64,000 bases of DNA from Hyaloscypha bicolor E (taxonomy: Eukaryota > Ascomycota > Leotiomycetes > Helotiales > Hyaloscyphaceae), in the NCBI RefSeq assembly GCF_002865645.1, contig NW_020194575.1, positions 1,427,247 through 1,491,246 of the forward strand, read 5' to 3'. Both the position numbers and the translations under genes were made by a program. The notes under the pieces are model-generated. The model searched no databases and had not been told where the DNA came from. It saw only the letters and a list, made by a program, of their open reading frames with translations. Every line of letters begins with the position of its first letter. The first letter of the stretch is position 1. This document shows, one piece after another, positions 20,339 to 32,510 of this stretch.

Positions 20339-23028
20339 TCAATTCCTTACCGGTCTGTAGTACCCGCCACTTCCGAAGTGGCCTGGGCCATTCGTGTATG
20401 AACGGGCTTCGTCAATGAATGTTAACACATCCATTGTATCAAGTGACTCAATGGATGATTCCATGTGCTCCAATGCCTCAAAAAATTCATCGTCTGACAT
20501 TGTGGACTGTGCCTCCAGTTTCTCTGACAGAGCTTTCTCGAACTGATTTATCCGGTTCCTTTCCCTGAGTCGGTCTAACAAGAACGCAAAAAGAACCCTT
20601 GTACGTTCTTCATCACTTTCTGAACCACTAGTGTGTCGCACATAGTCAAAGACTTCCTGCGCAGTTCTGTCCTCTTCGTCTACAGCATCTGGATCGAGGC
20701 CCCCGAGACAAAGGCAAGCGCTAGACAGGACTGCAATCGTACTTAGATTCCCTACGGCAGCTGCATCATGTAGTAAAGTCCTTCCATTAGCTGCTGATCG
20801 ATCAACTCGTGCACCCGAGTGTAGTAACAATTTTAAATTGTCGTGGCTGTTATTGAGGACGCATGTGTGCACTGGCGAAAGCTGTTTGTTGTCAAGCGCA
20901 TCTATATCGGCCTTGAGAAATATCAATCGCCGTGCAGATTCGACCCGATTTCGAACGCAGCTACGATGCAAAGGAGTGAGCCCATTTTTGTCAGCCAGAT
21001 TAATGTTGGCATTGTAATCGAGTAGGTGATCGAAATACCGTGGATCATCATTCCCGACGTGCGCTGCCATCGACAAAGCAGTCTGGCCACGCTCGTTAAG
21101 GGCGTCAACATGGGCTCCAGCCTCGAGAAGGGGTTGAAACGATTTGTAATTAGAAGAAATGGCCGCTTCGTGAAGTGGCGTCCAGAGCGCGTCGGAGGTG
21201 AGGTTAGGGTCGGCATCGTGTTGAAGTAGGGTTGAGACAGCGTCCAGGTCACCTCTAACAGCTGCATAATGAAGAGGCGTCTTCCCCATTATATCTTTCT
21301 TGTCAATCTCAGTAGTCGAAAGGCTAAGATAAGCGTTTAGTGAGAGCGAGGCATTTGAAATGCCTAAGACAATCTTGTGAACAGGAGTAAGGCCACGTTC
21401 GTCTAAGTAGTCAGAGTCCTCGGTTGCCCCTCCGATCACGCAAGGCTCAATGGTCGGGATACGTAGCTTCTGGAACTTTATCTCCCAGCAAACCCCAATG
21501 GCAGACTGAAAGTACTTGTCCTTGTAGTCTCGATCAGCTGCCTTGTCCAACAGGAACTGTGCCGTTGAAGTGTGTCCATTGTATAGAGCGATGTGCAAGG
21601 CTGATCTACCGTCCGACTCCCGAATATCAATCGGTGAAGCTAGATTCTGGAGGAAGAGATCTTGGATATCGACCGTCCTGCCCTCCATAGAGTAAGAAAA
21701 TAGAGGAGATTGGTCTGGAAGGATCCTCATAACCCGAAGGCTCATTGCCGGGGCGGCATTTGCGTCCCATGTAGCTACCACTTCAACCATGCGATGGAGC
21801 ATCCAGCCGGGGAAGTAGTAGGAAGCATGGATTTTGGATTGATGTCGTCCTTTGCACCTTTTTTTGGTACATTTCATGGCAGTCAGTAGAGGCTTGCCGC
21901 TGTATCTCATGAACAGTAAGCCAGTGACCTGATTCATCCACCGTGGGAATTTGGTGAGGGTTGCTGAATGGCAGATGCAAGAGCAGGACTTCGGACAATC
22001 CGTCATCGAGACAGTCGTCTTGAAGCAAACTGCTTCTTGGTTTGAATCTTCTTCGAGGTTTTGCGAGCTAACGGAACGCGCCACCTCGGTATCATCCAGT
22101 GACGCTAATCTGATCGTCCTGTCGGAGGATTCTGATGGCGAACGAGGCCGTTGGGCATTTTGATCTCGCATTTGCTGCACCATGGCCAATGTGTCTTCAA
22201 CGACTTTACCGTGGGCGGCTAGTATCGCTTGTACTGAAACTTGAGAAGACGAAATGACTTCACGCAGCTCTAGGTGAATTCCGCTAAAGGTCAATTGATC
22301 AGTCACGCCTTCAGTCAACACCATATCATGATAGTGCGTACGTGTTTGCCAACGTTAAATGCGAAACAAGAGACGCTCGTGCCTCACGAAGCGAGTCCCT
22401 ATATTTCACCACTTCCTTCTCGTAACATAACCACGCCAACCTCGAGACTCTTGCTTGAGGCACCTGGAAGGTAGGTTCTGTATCATCTTTGAGGTTTGGG
22501 GAATTAGACTTTCGATCTGCAACTTCTTTTTTCGAGAACAGCTTCTGCGTGATGAAGTGGAGAAATTCCTTGAAGGTCTTGGTCGCACGAAGAAGGGATT
22601 GTTGAACGGCGGGTTGTGAGCTTAATGCTCCATTCTTATTGAGTGCCTCCAGAAGGACGTGAAAATCTGAGGCCTATGGCATTTTAATTAGCCAACTTGA
22701 GAACATCACCTCGCCACAACGGCAGTTACGTCGGAACGAATGGAATGCCTCCGACTGCGCCAAACTGCAGGTATCCGATCGCAATATCCAGCGCTGTATA
22801 GCACACAAATTATCCCACCTGCCGAGATTCCTCACCAGCAACTGCAACCGGGACAGGTGACGGTCGGGGGAGCGAGCAGACACCGGAAATCAATCTCACC
22901 TCATTCAAAAGATCCAGCACCAGGCTTTCCGCGCCGAGCGACCTCCGGATGTTTTCCAAGTATTCTTTCGCTGTCTTGATCGTTTTGATCAGGGCAATTA
23001 CGTTGACAGTGATGGATAGAGGATCCAT
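20339..23028 (-). CDS. Ankyrin-repeat protein with fungal N-terminal (NACHT-partner type) module
   Basis: A start at 23028 gives MDPLSITVNVIALIKTIKTA, the typical opening of the fungal N-terminal domain found before NACHT or ankyrin modules. Proposed exons: 22900-23028, 22342-22673 and 20339-22283; the 22284-22341 intron is clear and the junctions keep frame, for about 801 aa. The first intron (226 bp) is long and may hide a small exon. After a Ser-rich linker and a Cys/His patch (CPKSCSCICHSAT), the C-terminal half has about eight ankyrin repeats (DGRSALHIALYNGHTSTAQFL, GKTPLHYAAVRGDLDAVSTLL, GLTPLHRSCVRNRVESARRL). Such proteins are thought to act in fungal innate-immunity-like recognition. 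There is no NTPase domain here. The partner is unknown. Confidence 0.82.
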
Positions 23029-24603
23029 ATTGGAGGATCGCGCATTGCACGTCTCGTCTGTAGGATGAACGGCGTCTGGAGAAGACGCAGTGTGAACCCA
23101 CTGAGGGACGGCTGCTCTGCCTTATCTAGTCTCATACAGATGTGGCCGAGAAGAAGGCTGCCTGCAAAACTGCACCTGCTTCCATAAAAAGCCGCAGCAA
23201 CTCAAGCTGCCAGGTTAAGTAAATCAACTAATGATATGATATCAGATCTTGGACGCTATAGCCTGTAGGTATAGAAGCCCAGCGCGGGCTGACCTCTGCC
23301 GTGTGTCTCTGCCTAGAGATGAAAGGCAGACTCACTTGAGATATTTATTTTCACAGCGCCCCACTCAACCGGCACATGCAAGAAGCGTTCACTGCTCGAC
23401 CGCCGATACCATAATTTCACCACAACAACGGCATAAAACAAAGGTTTTGAGCTTACATTCGTTATCAGCGACCTAAAAATAGTAATTTGACAAGTTTTTA
23501 GAATTCTCTAAGAACTTTGAGAAAATCTCGAATTTTTGTTGTTCCGACAGGGGTAAAATCAGCCCGTAGGTAGCCGTAGCCAACCTCTTCGGCAACGCAA
23601 CCCCACACGATTTCGTGGGTACCGAATCCCACAACTCCAGAAACTTCGAACATCTTGCAGAGTTGTCTGATCGCCACTTCGCCTTGCGTTTGGGCAGCTC
23701 ATTCATCTAAAATAAAGGGCATGGTAACCCTACATTTCTGTGGATATCCTATCAGAAATGGAGGAAGTTTGGTTGACTTATACTTGGTTCCGTCGCACCA
23801 GAAATGCTAGTGGATACCGCTTGGTATCAATGGTCGGAAGCAAGAAATTCGTGGAAACGTATAACAAGTGGTTTGGGTTGACCTCGTAGCCCGGAGTATT
23901 TGGAAAGGGAGGAAGATGGCATCGAAGATTACTAAAAACTTGTTCACTGGAAGGAGGAAGCGAAGATCGTTGGCTAGCCTACAAGGCGCTCCTCGACGTC
24001 CATTTTGTGTAACTGCTACAGTTATACTGAGTCTTAGTTATTGTAAATACTTTCAAACGAATAGGAGTTATTAAAGGAAGTAAAATATATAAATTAGTTT
24101 CATATATAATAATAGAGATAAGACCTATATTAAATAATAGAAAATTACCCTCTTTAAATAAAACGCCTAATTACTATAAGTAATAGCCAGTAGTATAATA
24201 GATTCATTTTTTATAAAAGAGTTTATTTAAGATCCTTAAGAGCTCATTTAAGTTTCTTTAGATTAACTACTAAAACCTATTAAAATAATATAGTAAGGAC
24301 CTAAGCACATATATTTTCATATTGGACAAGTCTTTAAGACGCGAATACTATAAGTGAGTAGTGGGTACTCTCTGACACTATGTAAGGAGCTTAGGCGGCT
24401 GAGGTGAGCTGGGCGAGTCGAGGGTAATTAGTGCCTGAGTAGAAGCGTCTATGCTTACCAACCGAACCTGGAAGAAAGACTGAGGGATTAGAGTGCGATT
24501 ACTAAAAGAGTGTTCTTCATAAACCAAAATATGCTGTAATACAAAACTTGACCCCCTTATAACCGCATCTTTATCCCAATCACCTATCATTCCCAATGGG
24601 AAC
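23029..24603. other. Intergenic with AT-rich relic
   Basis: No gene supported. Positions of about 24020-24310 are strongly AT-rich with many stops, resembling the mutated repeats elsewhere in the window. The 23.1-23.5 kb part should hold the ankyrin gene promoter. Confidence 0.45.
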
Positions 24604-26684
24604 TTAGTGGGTGTGCTCTAGTTCAACCTTTGCTCCTTTCTTGTGAGAATCGTGATCATACACATTTCCATGGGCATAGATTGCCTCGTTCAGTCGCTGA
24701 TAAAGCACGACCCTATTTCCAATTTCTGCACTGCCCCCAACCTCCTCTTGGTCTATAAAAGACCACCCTGCCCTCTCAAACTTCCCCACAAGCAATTTTC
24801 TTAGTCCCACAAATCGAATTCCCACCCCCTCGCCTGCGTAAGTCCGCAACTCGGTTTTCATAGCCTTCAACGCCTCAATCCCGGTGGCGTCAACGTACCT
24901 CACTCCCTGAAAATCCAATACCACAGCTCGGATTTGGGGCAAGTATTCCTCATCGCGGGGTTGAATTCTCGCCTTCTGTCTGAGGAACTTGACACGTTTA
25001 GCACCAAGTTCATTCCAAAGGCGATCCGGATTCCCGGACGCCGAATCCGAGAAGGGGGGGGGGGCTCCAAGATTCCACGTCTGCACCGCATCAAGAATTG
25101 ACTCTTTGGCCCTTGAAGCATTGACGAAGATAATTGGGTAGTCAAACCGCACGATTTGCGTTCCCATCTGAACATGTTGTCTGCCATAACCACCCTCAAG
25201 CTGCGGATACACTTCCGTGAAGTTCTTGCTCGTGACCGTCGTCCCCTTGCTGAAGACAGTCTGCAGAACACTGACAGCAACCATGAACGCAGTTGCTGAC
25301 TCGATCCCAAACTCAGCAGATACAAAGAGCGTAACCCAAAACGCGATCTGAGAAGCAACGAAGTCCGTGAAAGAGGTTTTCCAAAAGGAGATAAAGACCG
25401 AGGGTGAAACGACAATCTGCCACACAGCTACGATGATCACCGCACTTAGCGTCGCTTTCGGGATCCAAAACAGCGCGTTGGTGAGGAAGTAGATGGACGC
25501 TAGCACTGCAGCCGACGTGACTATTCCGGACAAAGGGGACTTGACGCCCGATTCTGAGCTGACCGCTGTGCGGGATGCGGCACCGCCGACGGCCATACCG
25601 CCGAAGAAGCTATTGGCGAGGTTTGCGACACCGAGAAAGGTCAACTCTTGGTTGGCTGAAATTGTGTAGTGGTTCTTGCGGCCGAAGGACTTGGCAATTG
25701 CAATGTGTTCGAGAGAGGCGGCGAGGAAGACAGCGACACTGGGCGCGAAGACTCTTTTGACCAGTGCTAGGTCAGGTGTCTTAGGGGGAATCAAACCAGA
25801 CGGGATTTTTCCTGTTAAGTCGAAGAGTGGTGTTTTGAGGTTTCGGTTAAGGAAAAAGCTGGTAATTGTGAATAGGATGATGATGAGGGCATTTCTGCCG
25901 ATAGAGATGATCCAAACTGCTTTGTTCTTTTTTCCCAGACGTTGACCCAACACTTGTAGCATGACGAGGAGAACCATGCTGCCCAAGCCGACGGCCAATG
26001 TGACTGGCTTCGTCAGGGGGAGTTTGGCGAAAATGTCGTGGATTTGGTTGGCAGTTCCTGTCCCGACGCCGGTTTCACCAAAGATGGCAGGTGCTTGCCC
26101 AAGTATGATTGTAATGGCTGCAGCTGAGATGAAGCCCGTGAGGACGGGAAGGGAAACAAATTCCAGCAGAAAGCCCAGGTTCAGCATTCCCATGATGAAG
26201 CAGTATATCCCAACTGAGAAGGAGATAGCCACGGCAATTGCAGTTGGTGTGAACCCCTCTGAGGAAACTTCCTTAATGATCTGTGCCGTTAGGAGGCCGA
26301 TAATAGAAGTAGGACCAGTATTGATATCTGAAAAACTGTTAACGACGCTCTATATGCGATGCTGGGAGGCTCACCCTTTGATGTTCCCATGATAAAGTAC
26401 AACCCAGATGGCAGCCAACTAGCAAGAAGTCCATCTTGAAGTGGAATACCAGCAATCTTTGCGTAGGCCAACGCTTGCGGAACCAGAATAACTCCCACCG
26501 TCAAGCCAGCAATGAGATCATTGATTATCCAGCTAGGAGAATAGTTCCCGATCCATTGAACGACAGGAACCTTTTGGATGAGATACCGCCCAGTGGCACC
26601 GGGGAGAGCGCGGGTTCCGTCCAGCAGGTACCCTTTGATCCGGCGATAGTTTTCGTCTTGAGACAAGTTGAAAGCAAGCTTCAT
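24604..26684 (-). CDS. Sulfate permease (SulP family) with STAS domain
   Basis: Two exons: 26375-26684 and 24604-26327, joined across a 47-bp intron to give 677 aa, normal for fungal SulP proteins. The start at 26684 (MKLAFNLSQDEN) is preferred over the upstream non-conserved frame. Signatures: WIINDLIAGLTVGVILVPQA (SulP motif), then across the splice GPTSIIGLLTAQI, followed by about ten more hydrophobic helices. The C-terminal STAS domain contains VVLDFQGVRYVDATGIEALK. The protein imports sulfate by proton symport at the plasma membrane for sulfur assimilation. An 11-nt C run on the coding strand (25054-25064) encodes Pro-Pro-Pro just before the STAS core; the frame is intact. Confidence 0.93.
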
Positions 26685-28920
26685 AATTGCCGAGAGGGAG
26701 GTATTGACCAAAAAAAAAGATATTTGGAATGCGCGGGTGATGAAAGTACACAAAAAAACTCTTGCCAGTTATGGGTTTTGTTGAAATCTTGAAGTTGGTG
26801 GGAACGGCATCTTATTACATTTATTTTGATTGACACTTTCCATCCTTTGAATAGATTCTAGGGTGAAGATTCACCGCTTGCGCCTCCTCTTCAGCTCATG
26901 AAGCAGCTATAAATGCTAATTATATCTCAGAGAAGATAATCGGGCCGTCTTGAGGTATATCGACTGGATTGTATGAACAGATCTAGCTGAAAGGTGTATT
27001 TGAGCTGCTGGAAAACCATCTAAACGACGAGGGCCGGTGTTTCACAGGCAGAGATTCAAGTCAAAGCACGGCGCTAAGCACATGAAGTGCAGGAATATAC
27101 AGGACGAAATGGCGAAAGTTAAGAATAGCTGAACCACCAACGTGAAACCTAATAGAGGTGTTTTAAGGTTCAGTATAAACAGATCCATCTCTGGGGGTCA
27201 AAGAGTTACAAATTGTATTTTGCAATTGTGAACGGCAGAGAAAATCAAAGAGATGCTACTATCTGCGTTGCCGCTGCTTTCAACTGAACATAACTTCTAC
27301 ACATCCTGAAAGATGCAGAAAGGGATAATTCCCAGTGAGAAGTCTTTTGACCTATCAAAGGCGTCTCCACACTACCCCACGATGATCGCCTCTGAATTTG
27401 TAAAGATTTGCCTAGCAAAAACCTTCGACAGTAGTCAATCCCGCATTGATCAACCCAAACTCTAAACCGTCTGATCTTTCGACCCAATGAGGCTTGTTTC
27501 TTGTCCATATGCCGAGGCATTGCCGGCCTCAGTTTTTCGTTTCAAACGATCACCTTCCAATTTGGGAAATATATCACCGAAAGAGGCAGCAGGGGAAATG
27601 TTCTGGACCCCGACTGGGAAACGAGAAGTGAGGTTAGATCCTTGGCTCAGGGAGCATCCTCTGATGATTGACCTAGGGGTCCGGTGGGTGTAACATGCCC
27701 ACCTCTCTGCCCAATATCAGCAATTACTACCGGCCCTGTGTTACAAACGAAGGCTGTGGAGAAAGCATTGGTCTTGGAAGTTGGAAAAAGTGGGGGAAAT
27801 CTCGAATCAGCCTGTGAAGCCCGGCCACAACTGAGACCCCCATCATCGATTTTTGCAGATTTTGAAACATAACATGCTTATCGGACGGAATTAATACCAC
27901 GTTAGGCAACCACAATGGCATTTTCCGCTACACGTAGCAATGGACGGAAGCCACAATCAGTATTTATCTTGGTGAGCTGATCTTTGCTACGTTTCATCAT
28001 GGCAAAATTGTCTCACCGCCTTCCTGACTTGCGATCTCGCTTATTTCAGGGGCTTCCAAACCATGGGTATCCAACAAAACCACGAAGCAACACATCCAAA
28101 TGAAGATAATGGGTGTGTTGAGGCGGGGACTAAGTTTAAAACTTTACTGCTATGAGCTCAGATCAGAACGTGTGGGTCAAAGGCAATGTAACAAGGCACA
28201 GTCTCACATCCCAATCTCAAAATGTTCCCGCGCCTATAGCAATCCGAACACTTGAAAGCAATCACCCATCCCGAGTAATTGAAGGCTGTAGTTTTGGATA
28301 CTTGAATATGTGAAGATTACAAGGAGGTTCTGAATTATCTGAAGTGAGTGAGTTTAGGAAGAAACAAAATCTGTTGCAAAATTTGAAATGTTGTCATTCA
28401 AATAAGCGAGGTGTTTCTCGAGAGTGAGAAAGTATGGCCCAGTGTTCGGAGGCTCTCTCCACAAAGAGTAAGTGATGAAACTTGGGTCACGATGAGAATG
28501 TATTAAGAGGTAGAAATGCCTCCCGAGATTCATACAAACCAAAGAATGAGATTATAAGGTTTTGAGGAAACTTATGGTTGTATCTGTAATATGGATGTTC
28601 CAAAAACAAAACAGTTATCTATACTCAGACATCAAATGCCCCATATCCTACAAAGATTTATCCGCATACTCAGGATTCTCACTGCTACTGCTCTCACTAT
28701 CTCTCGGCTTGCTATGCCTTCTCTCTATCTTACTCGTATTATCAACAGATGTAAACGAGCCTTAAGTCTTCACTTTGATCTAGGCTCCATTAACCCTAGT
28801 CCTAACCTCCATATTCCCTTTCGCATTATCCGCACCCATCCTGTCCCTTCGATGCAACCACCAAGTAGGCCTAGCAATCAAACCACCCTTGCCAGCCCGA
28901 CTCGAGCTACTCGTTCCTAA
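26685..28920. other. 2.2-kb intergenic, no gene seen
   Basis: Mixed-composition DNA with only short open frames that lack domain character. The left end should contain the sulfate permease promoter. No tRNA or repeat recognised. Confidence 0.4.
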
Positions 28921-30560
28921 CTACACCTTACCAACCAGAATCTCAAGCGTTTGGCGTTTTGTCTCAGGAATCACGAACAATAGTAGGGTCCTAAGGAACA
29001 CCGTTGCTGCAAATATCTGCCTCATGTGCCCTAGAAACGGACCGCATGCGCTCCCTTATATCCGGCTCTAACCCCCTTCGTAAGTAGCGGCTTCGAGAGG
29101 ACCTGGATATTCACCGCCCCGAGTTTCCCAGGCGCGGCACTCAACCGGTAGCATGTGTGTAAGGAGAAGCAAACGGAGGCAAAAGACGTCTCTCTTCCTA
29201 TCTAAGCTCGAAGCCCTAAATGGCTTCGGCTGACTAACTGGCTAGCCGGTTCCTTCCCTGGTGGCGTCACCACCCCCACACGTCACCCAACAATGTGCTT
29301 CTATATCGTGTCGGGAAGCATTCAGCTGGGACTACGAACATTTTGGCGTTGGGGCCGAAGTTGAAAAATAGCTGCGCGAGGATGTAGAATACGATGAGGG
29401 AGATCTTGTCAAAAGTGCCGTATCCGAAGCCGATGGTCAAGAGGATGACTGTAAGGTTAGCGAAGTCCCTGATTTGGATGAATCTTCTGCCGAAGGCGTC
29501 CACGGTCAAAGCGCTAGGGAGATATACTGGCATTCCGCTGGCGCAGGCGAGGATCAGATTCCCGAGAGAGGTGGCTAGGAGGCCACTTGGGACCGGATTT
29601 GGTATTCGAAACCGAGGCAATCGGCGGAGTCTCATTGGAAGGCATCGATTTGCTCGAGTACCACCTTCGCACCTAAGAAGATTCCGATATCTGCATTGGT
29701 TTTTTTCACTTTCACATATAGGCTCACGTCGAATGTAAAGCGAGGCGTCTCTGAAATAGTAAGTCTGGAACAGAGTGAAAATGTACCTGGAAGGATACCG
29801 AAGCCGATGGCAACGCGCCAGGACCGATCGGCTGCAAGTTGACATTGCCCAGTACAATCTGGAATAGTAAGAGTAGTTGAGAACGGCCTGCTGAAGGCCG
29901 CTGCAGTTGCCAAGGCGACTATTGCAGCGGCTAGTTGCCCAAAGCTTGCATACAGAAGACTGCAGCCATCATGCGACCTTTCCACCGTATAGGCATGAAT
30001 CTGATCTAATAATCAGTATTGTCCCTAAGCAGGAGACTCTCCAAAGTCTATACCACATCGAGAGAGAAGGAAAGCTTACTTGGCAGTAATGACAACTGAC
30101 ATTGGACAGCCCTCTCCAAGACCTAGACCCACAACTACCCTCCCAAAGATCTACAGCCACGACGTCGCGATAACGGGGCTAGCCTGCTAAGACTCTGGGA
30201 TAGAGTAGCAAAGGTCAAAATGATAAGCTCCAGCCGATATATTCTCTTCCAACGAGAACATCTGCCGACCATCCGAACACGACCCGCTTGACCAGAGCTC
30301 CTCCTAAAGTGGCGCCTTTAATTGAAGATTGCAGGTATACAGTATCACCCCAACATTCTCTTGTTAGAACGCTATCCCAATCATCTGGACAGTGAAGTTG
30401 ATAGCAAAGAAGTCATAGCTGTCAGCGAAGAAGCCGCTCCCGCAACGGCGACAGATCGGACATAATACCACCCGGGCGGCACTCTGTCAATTTCGGCCAG
30501 GGTTAAGGGTCGCCGTTGGTTTGGATAAATGAAGTGATCAAAATCACTACGTAAGTTGTT
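28921..30560 (-). pseudogene. PHO84-type phosphate:H+ symporter pseudogene
   Basis: Fragments of an MFS inorganic phosphate transporter appear in order across several frames on the minus strand: LAEIDRVPPGW, GSGFFADSYDFFAINFTVQM (first helix), IFGRVVVGLGLGEGCPMSVV, QLAAAIVALATAAA, RLTISETPRFTFDVSLYV, LAQLFFNFGPNAKMFVVPAE with CFPTRYRSTLLGD, SAAPGKLGAVNIQVLSKPLL, and finally IPETKRQTLEILVGKV followed by TAG at 28921-28923. Frameshifts and stops separate the blocks. Normally TRYRST runs directly into SAASGK; here about 130 bp of foreign-looking sequence intervenes at 29130-29265. Intact relatives import phosphate with protons. This copy cannot make a full protein. Confidence 0.82.
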
Positions 30561-31246
30561 GGAAGCTGCATTGCCGCAAGGTGTGCATTATACACTCAAG
30601 TCCATTTCGAAGTCGACGTCCAACAGGGTCAACGTTGGGCCGGAGTGGCGAGCTGTATCGAGAAGCTGCGGTTTGATCTTGGTAACTCACTCATCTCTTC
30701 TCTTGTAAGGCAGGTGTAGCATAAGTGGACGGCGGTGAGAGTTAGCTAAGATGATGCCTATTGCACTTGCTAAGAGATAGACTTCCAGTAGACCTCGTGG
30801 GGCCTGTGCAAAAAGCTCCGGATCGCCTGGAACTGAAGCACCGTTTAAAACAGACATGGAAAGGCTTGAGAAGGCTTCGAGTCCCCGGATCATTATCGAG
30901 CGGGATGTTTTGAAATTTCAACCCGAATCTTCCCTACCGTGGCTGATTACTCAAATGTGATCATTTGTATCAACGATAACATGCAACACCCGCAAAAATC
31001 TCATCGAAGAATACCCTCCTCTTTATCGAGGAGCTCGTCTTTGATTCGACCAATGTGCTGATAGTCAGCACGTGGAGAACTGGAGGTGAAGTTATGCTAA
31101 TAGGCGAGGCGCTTTTCAGCCCTGATTGTGGCTGGAATGCAAGGGCAGTTGCAGCCCGACTTCACTGATGACTTCTCTTTCCGTTGTCAAGGTAGGGAAA
31201 GTGGGTTTTCCTTGACTTTATATCGCACTCTGAACTCCATAACTTG
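30561..31246. other. Intergenic, no gene supported
   Basis: No secure gene. A 68-codon minus-strand frame at 30687-30893 has weak resemblance to small DUF4267-like membrane proteins but is too short to call. Confidence 0.35.
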
Positions 31247-32209
31247 CAGTGTGTCAAAAAAAAATCAAGGCTAATTAATTATAATTAACTATAGTTAATT
31301 ATAGTCGATTATGATTTGATTCAGCAAATTTTGACTTGATTTGATTTGATTATGATTATAATTAATTATAATCAACTATAATCATCACGTGATACTAAGA
31401 AAACTTGAATTTCTCAAGTAACTTAAAAGATTATTAATAATTAACGGCTATATTAATAAGTTATAAACAAAACTTATAGAATATATATAAGAGTATAAAG
31501 TTAGTCTAAATCAGGTATAAAAAACTGCATATCTTTCTTAGAAACCTCTTTATCTTTTTTATTCTTATTTATCCTTTTTTATTTCTCTCTATTTTGAGGG
31601 ATATTAAGGTTAATTAAAGATTATTGAGACATTTTCGAATATATTGAGTAAAAATAAGTAAGTTTATAGTCGAAAGCTTCTTAATTAGAGCTATAATTGT
31701 TGAGATATTTATATATAAAGTAAAGGGGGAAGAAAGCAACCTGAGGAAAATCACTTATTTATATGTAAATCCTCTAGAATATAGAAGATTATTTAATAAG
31801 CGTCTAATTAGATATAACCCTCTAATTTTAAAGTATCTATTTGTAAGAGAGCCTATTTTTAGCTAATTTATTTATAATAATAAGATTTATAAGGTGGCGA
31901 AGAATTACTAGAAAATCGAGAAGGTTTTAGCGCCTTCGGCTCGCGCCGCTTCGCTTACCAAGCAGCGCGATACCCGATTTAGTAAGGAGCGCCTTAAGCG
32001 ATACCGGATACGGACTAGCCTAAGCCTAATTTTAGCATTATCTCGCTTTCGAACCTCCGAGCGCACGTGCACGCTCACGTGACTAAATAATTAACTATAA
32101 TCAACTATAGTTGATTATAGTTGATTATGATTTGATTAAGTAGATTTTGACTTGATTTGATTTGATTCAGAGGCTATAATCAAATCAAACTAAATCATTT
32201 GACACACTG
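31247..32209 (-). mobile_element. Short non-autonomous hAT-like element
   Basis: 963 bp bounded by inverted ends CAGTGTGTCAAA and TTTGACACACTG. The first seven bases, CAGTGTG, match the 14.2-kb hAT. Subterminal regions are dense in taattataatcaactatagt-type repeats, and a cacgtga sits near both ends. Internally, on the minus strand at about 31655-31600, it carries tattcgaaaatgtctcaata, nearly the same as the transposase start of the larger hAT (14775-14800). No transposase core or dimerisation domain remains. An immediate 8-bp duplication is not clean: TCCATAA occurs at 31236-31242 and again at 32210-32216, but four extra bases lie on the left. Confidence 0.8.
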
Positions 32210-32510
32210 TCCATAAGGGGCAGGTAAGCGAAGCGAAGGAAGGCGAATCAACCGACTATTAAAAAGTTAGGACCAAATGCTGTTCAGAAATGGCTAGATT
32301 CGTAGCAGAACGGGAAGATTTCGTGGGATCGCTATTTGCACCAGGCAAAACCTGCACGTGTAGGCCTGAAACATTTCTCTATTCGAGTACGCTCTGTGTC
32401 TCCCGATGTCAGAGTTATCTCAAACCTTCCTGATAGCAATCCCTGATCATCGGGTAATGCAAGATCTTATGCCATAATTCTTCTACTACTATTGCTTCCA
32501 CCTCCAGGTC
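32210..32510. other. Short intergenic, no gene seen
   Basis: About 300 bp between the hAT-like element and the 3' end of the 2EXR gene; nothing recognised. Confidence 0.35.

Noticed and set aside
30687..30893. DUF4267-like small membrane protein
   Set aside because: The resemblance is weak, only 68 codons, and no exons or second helix could be found.
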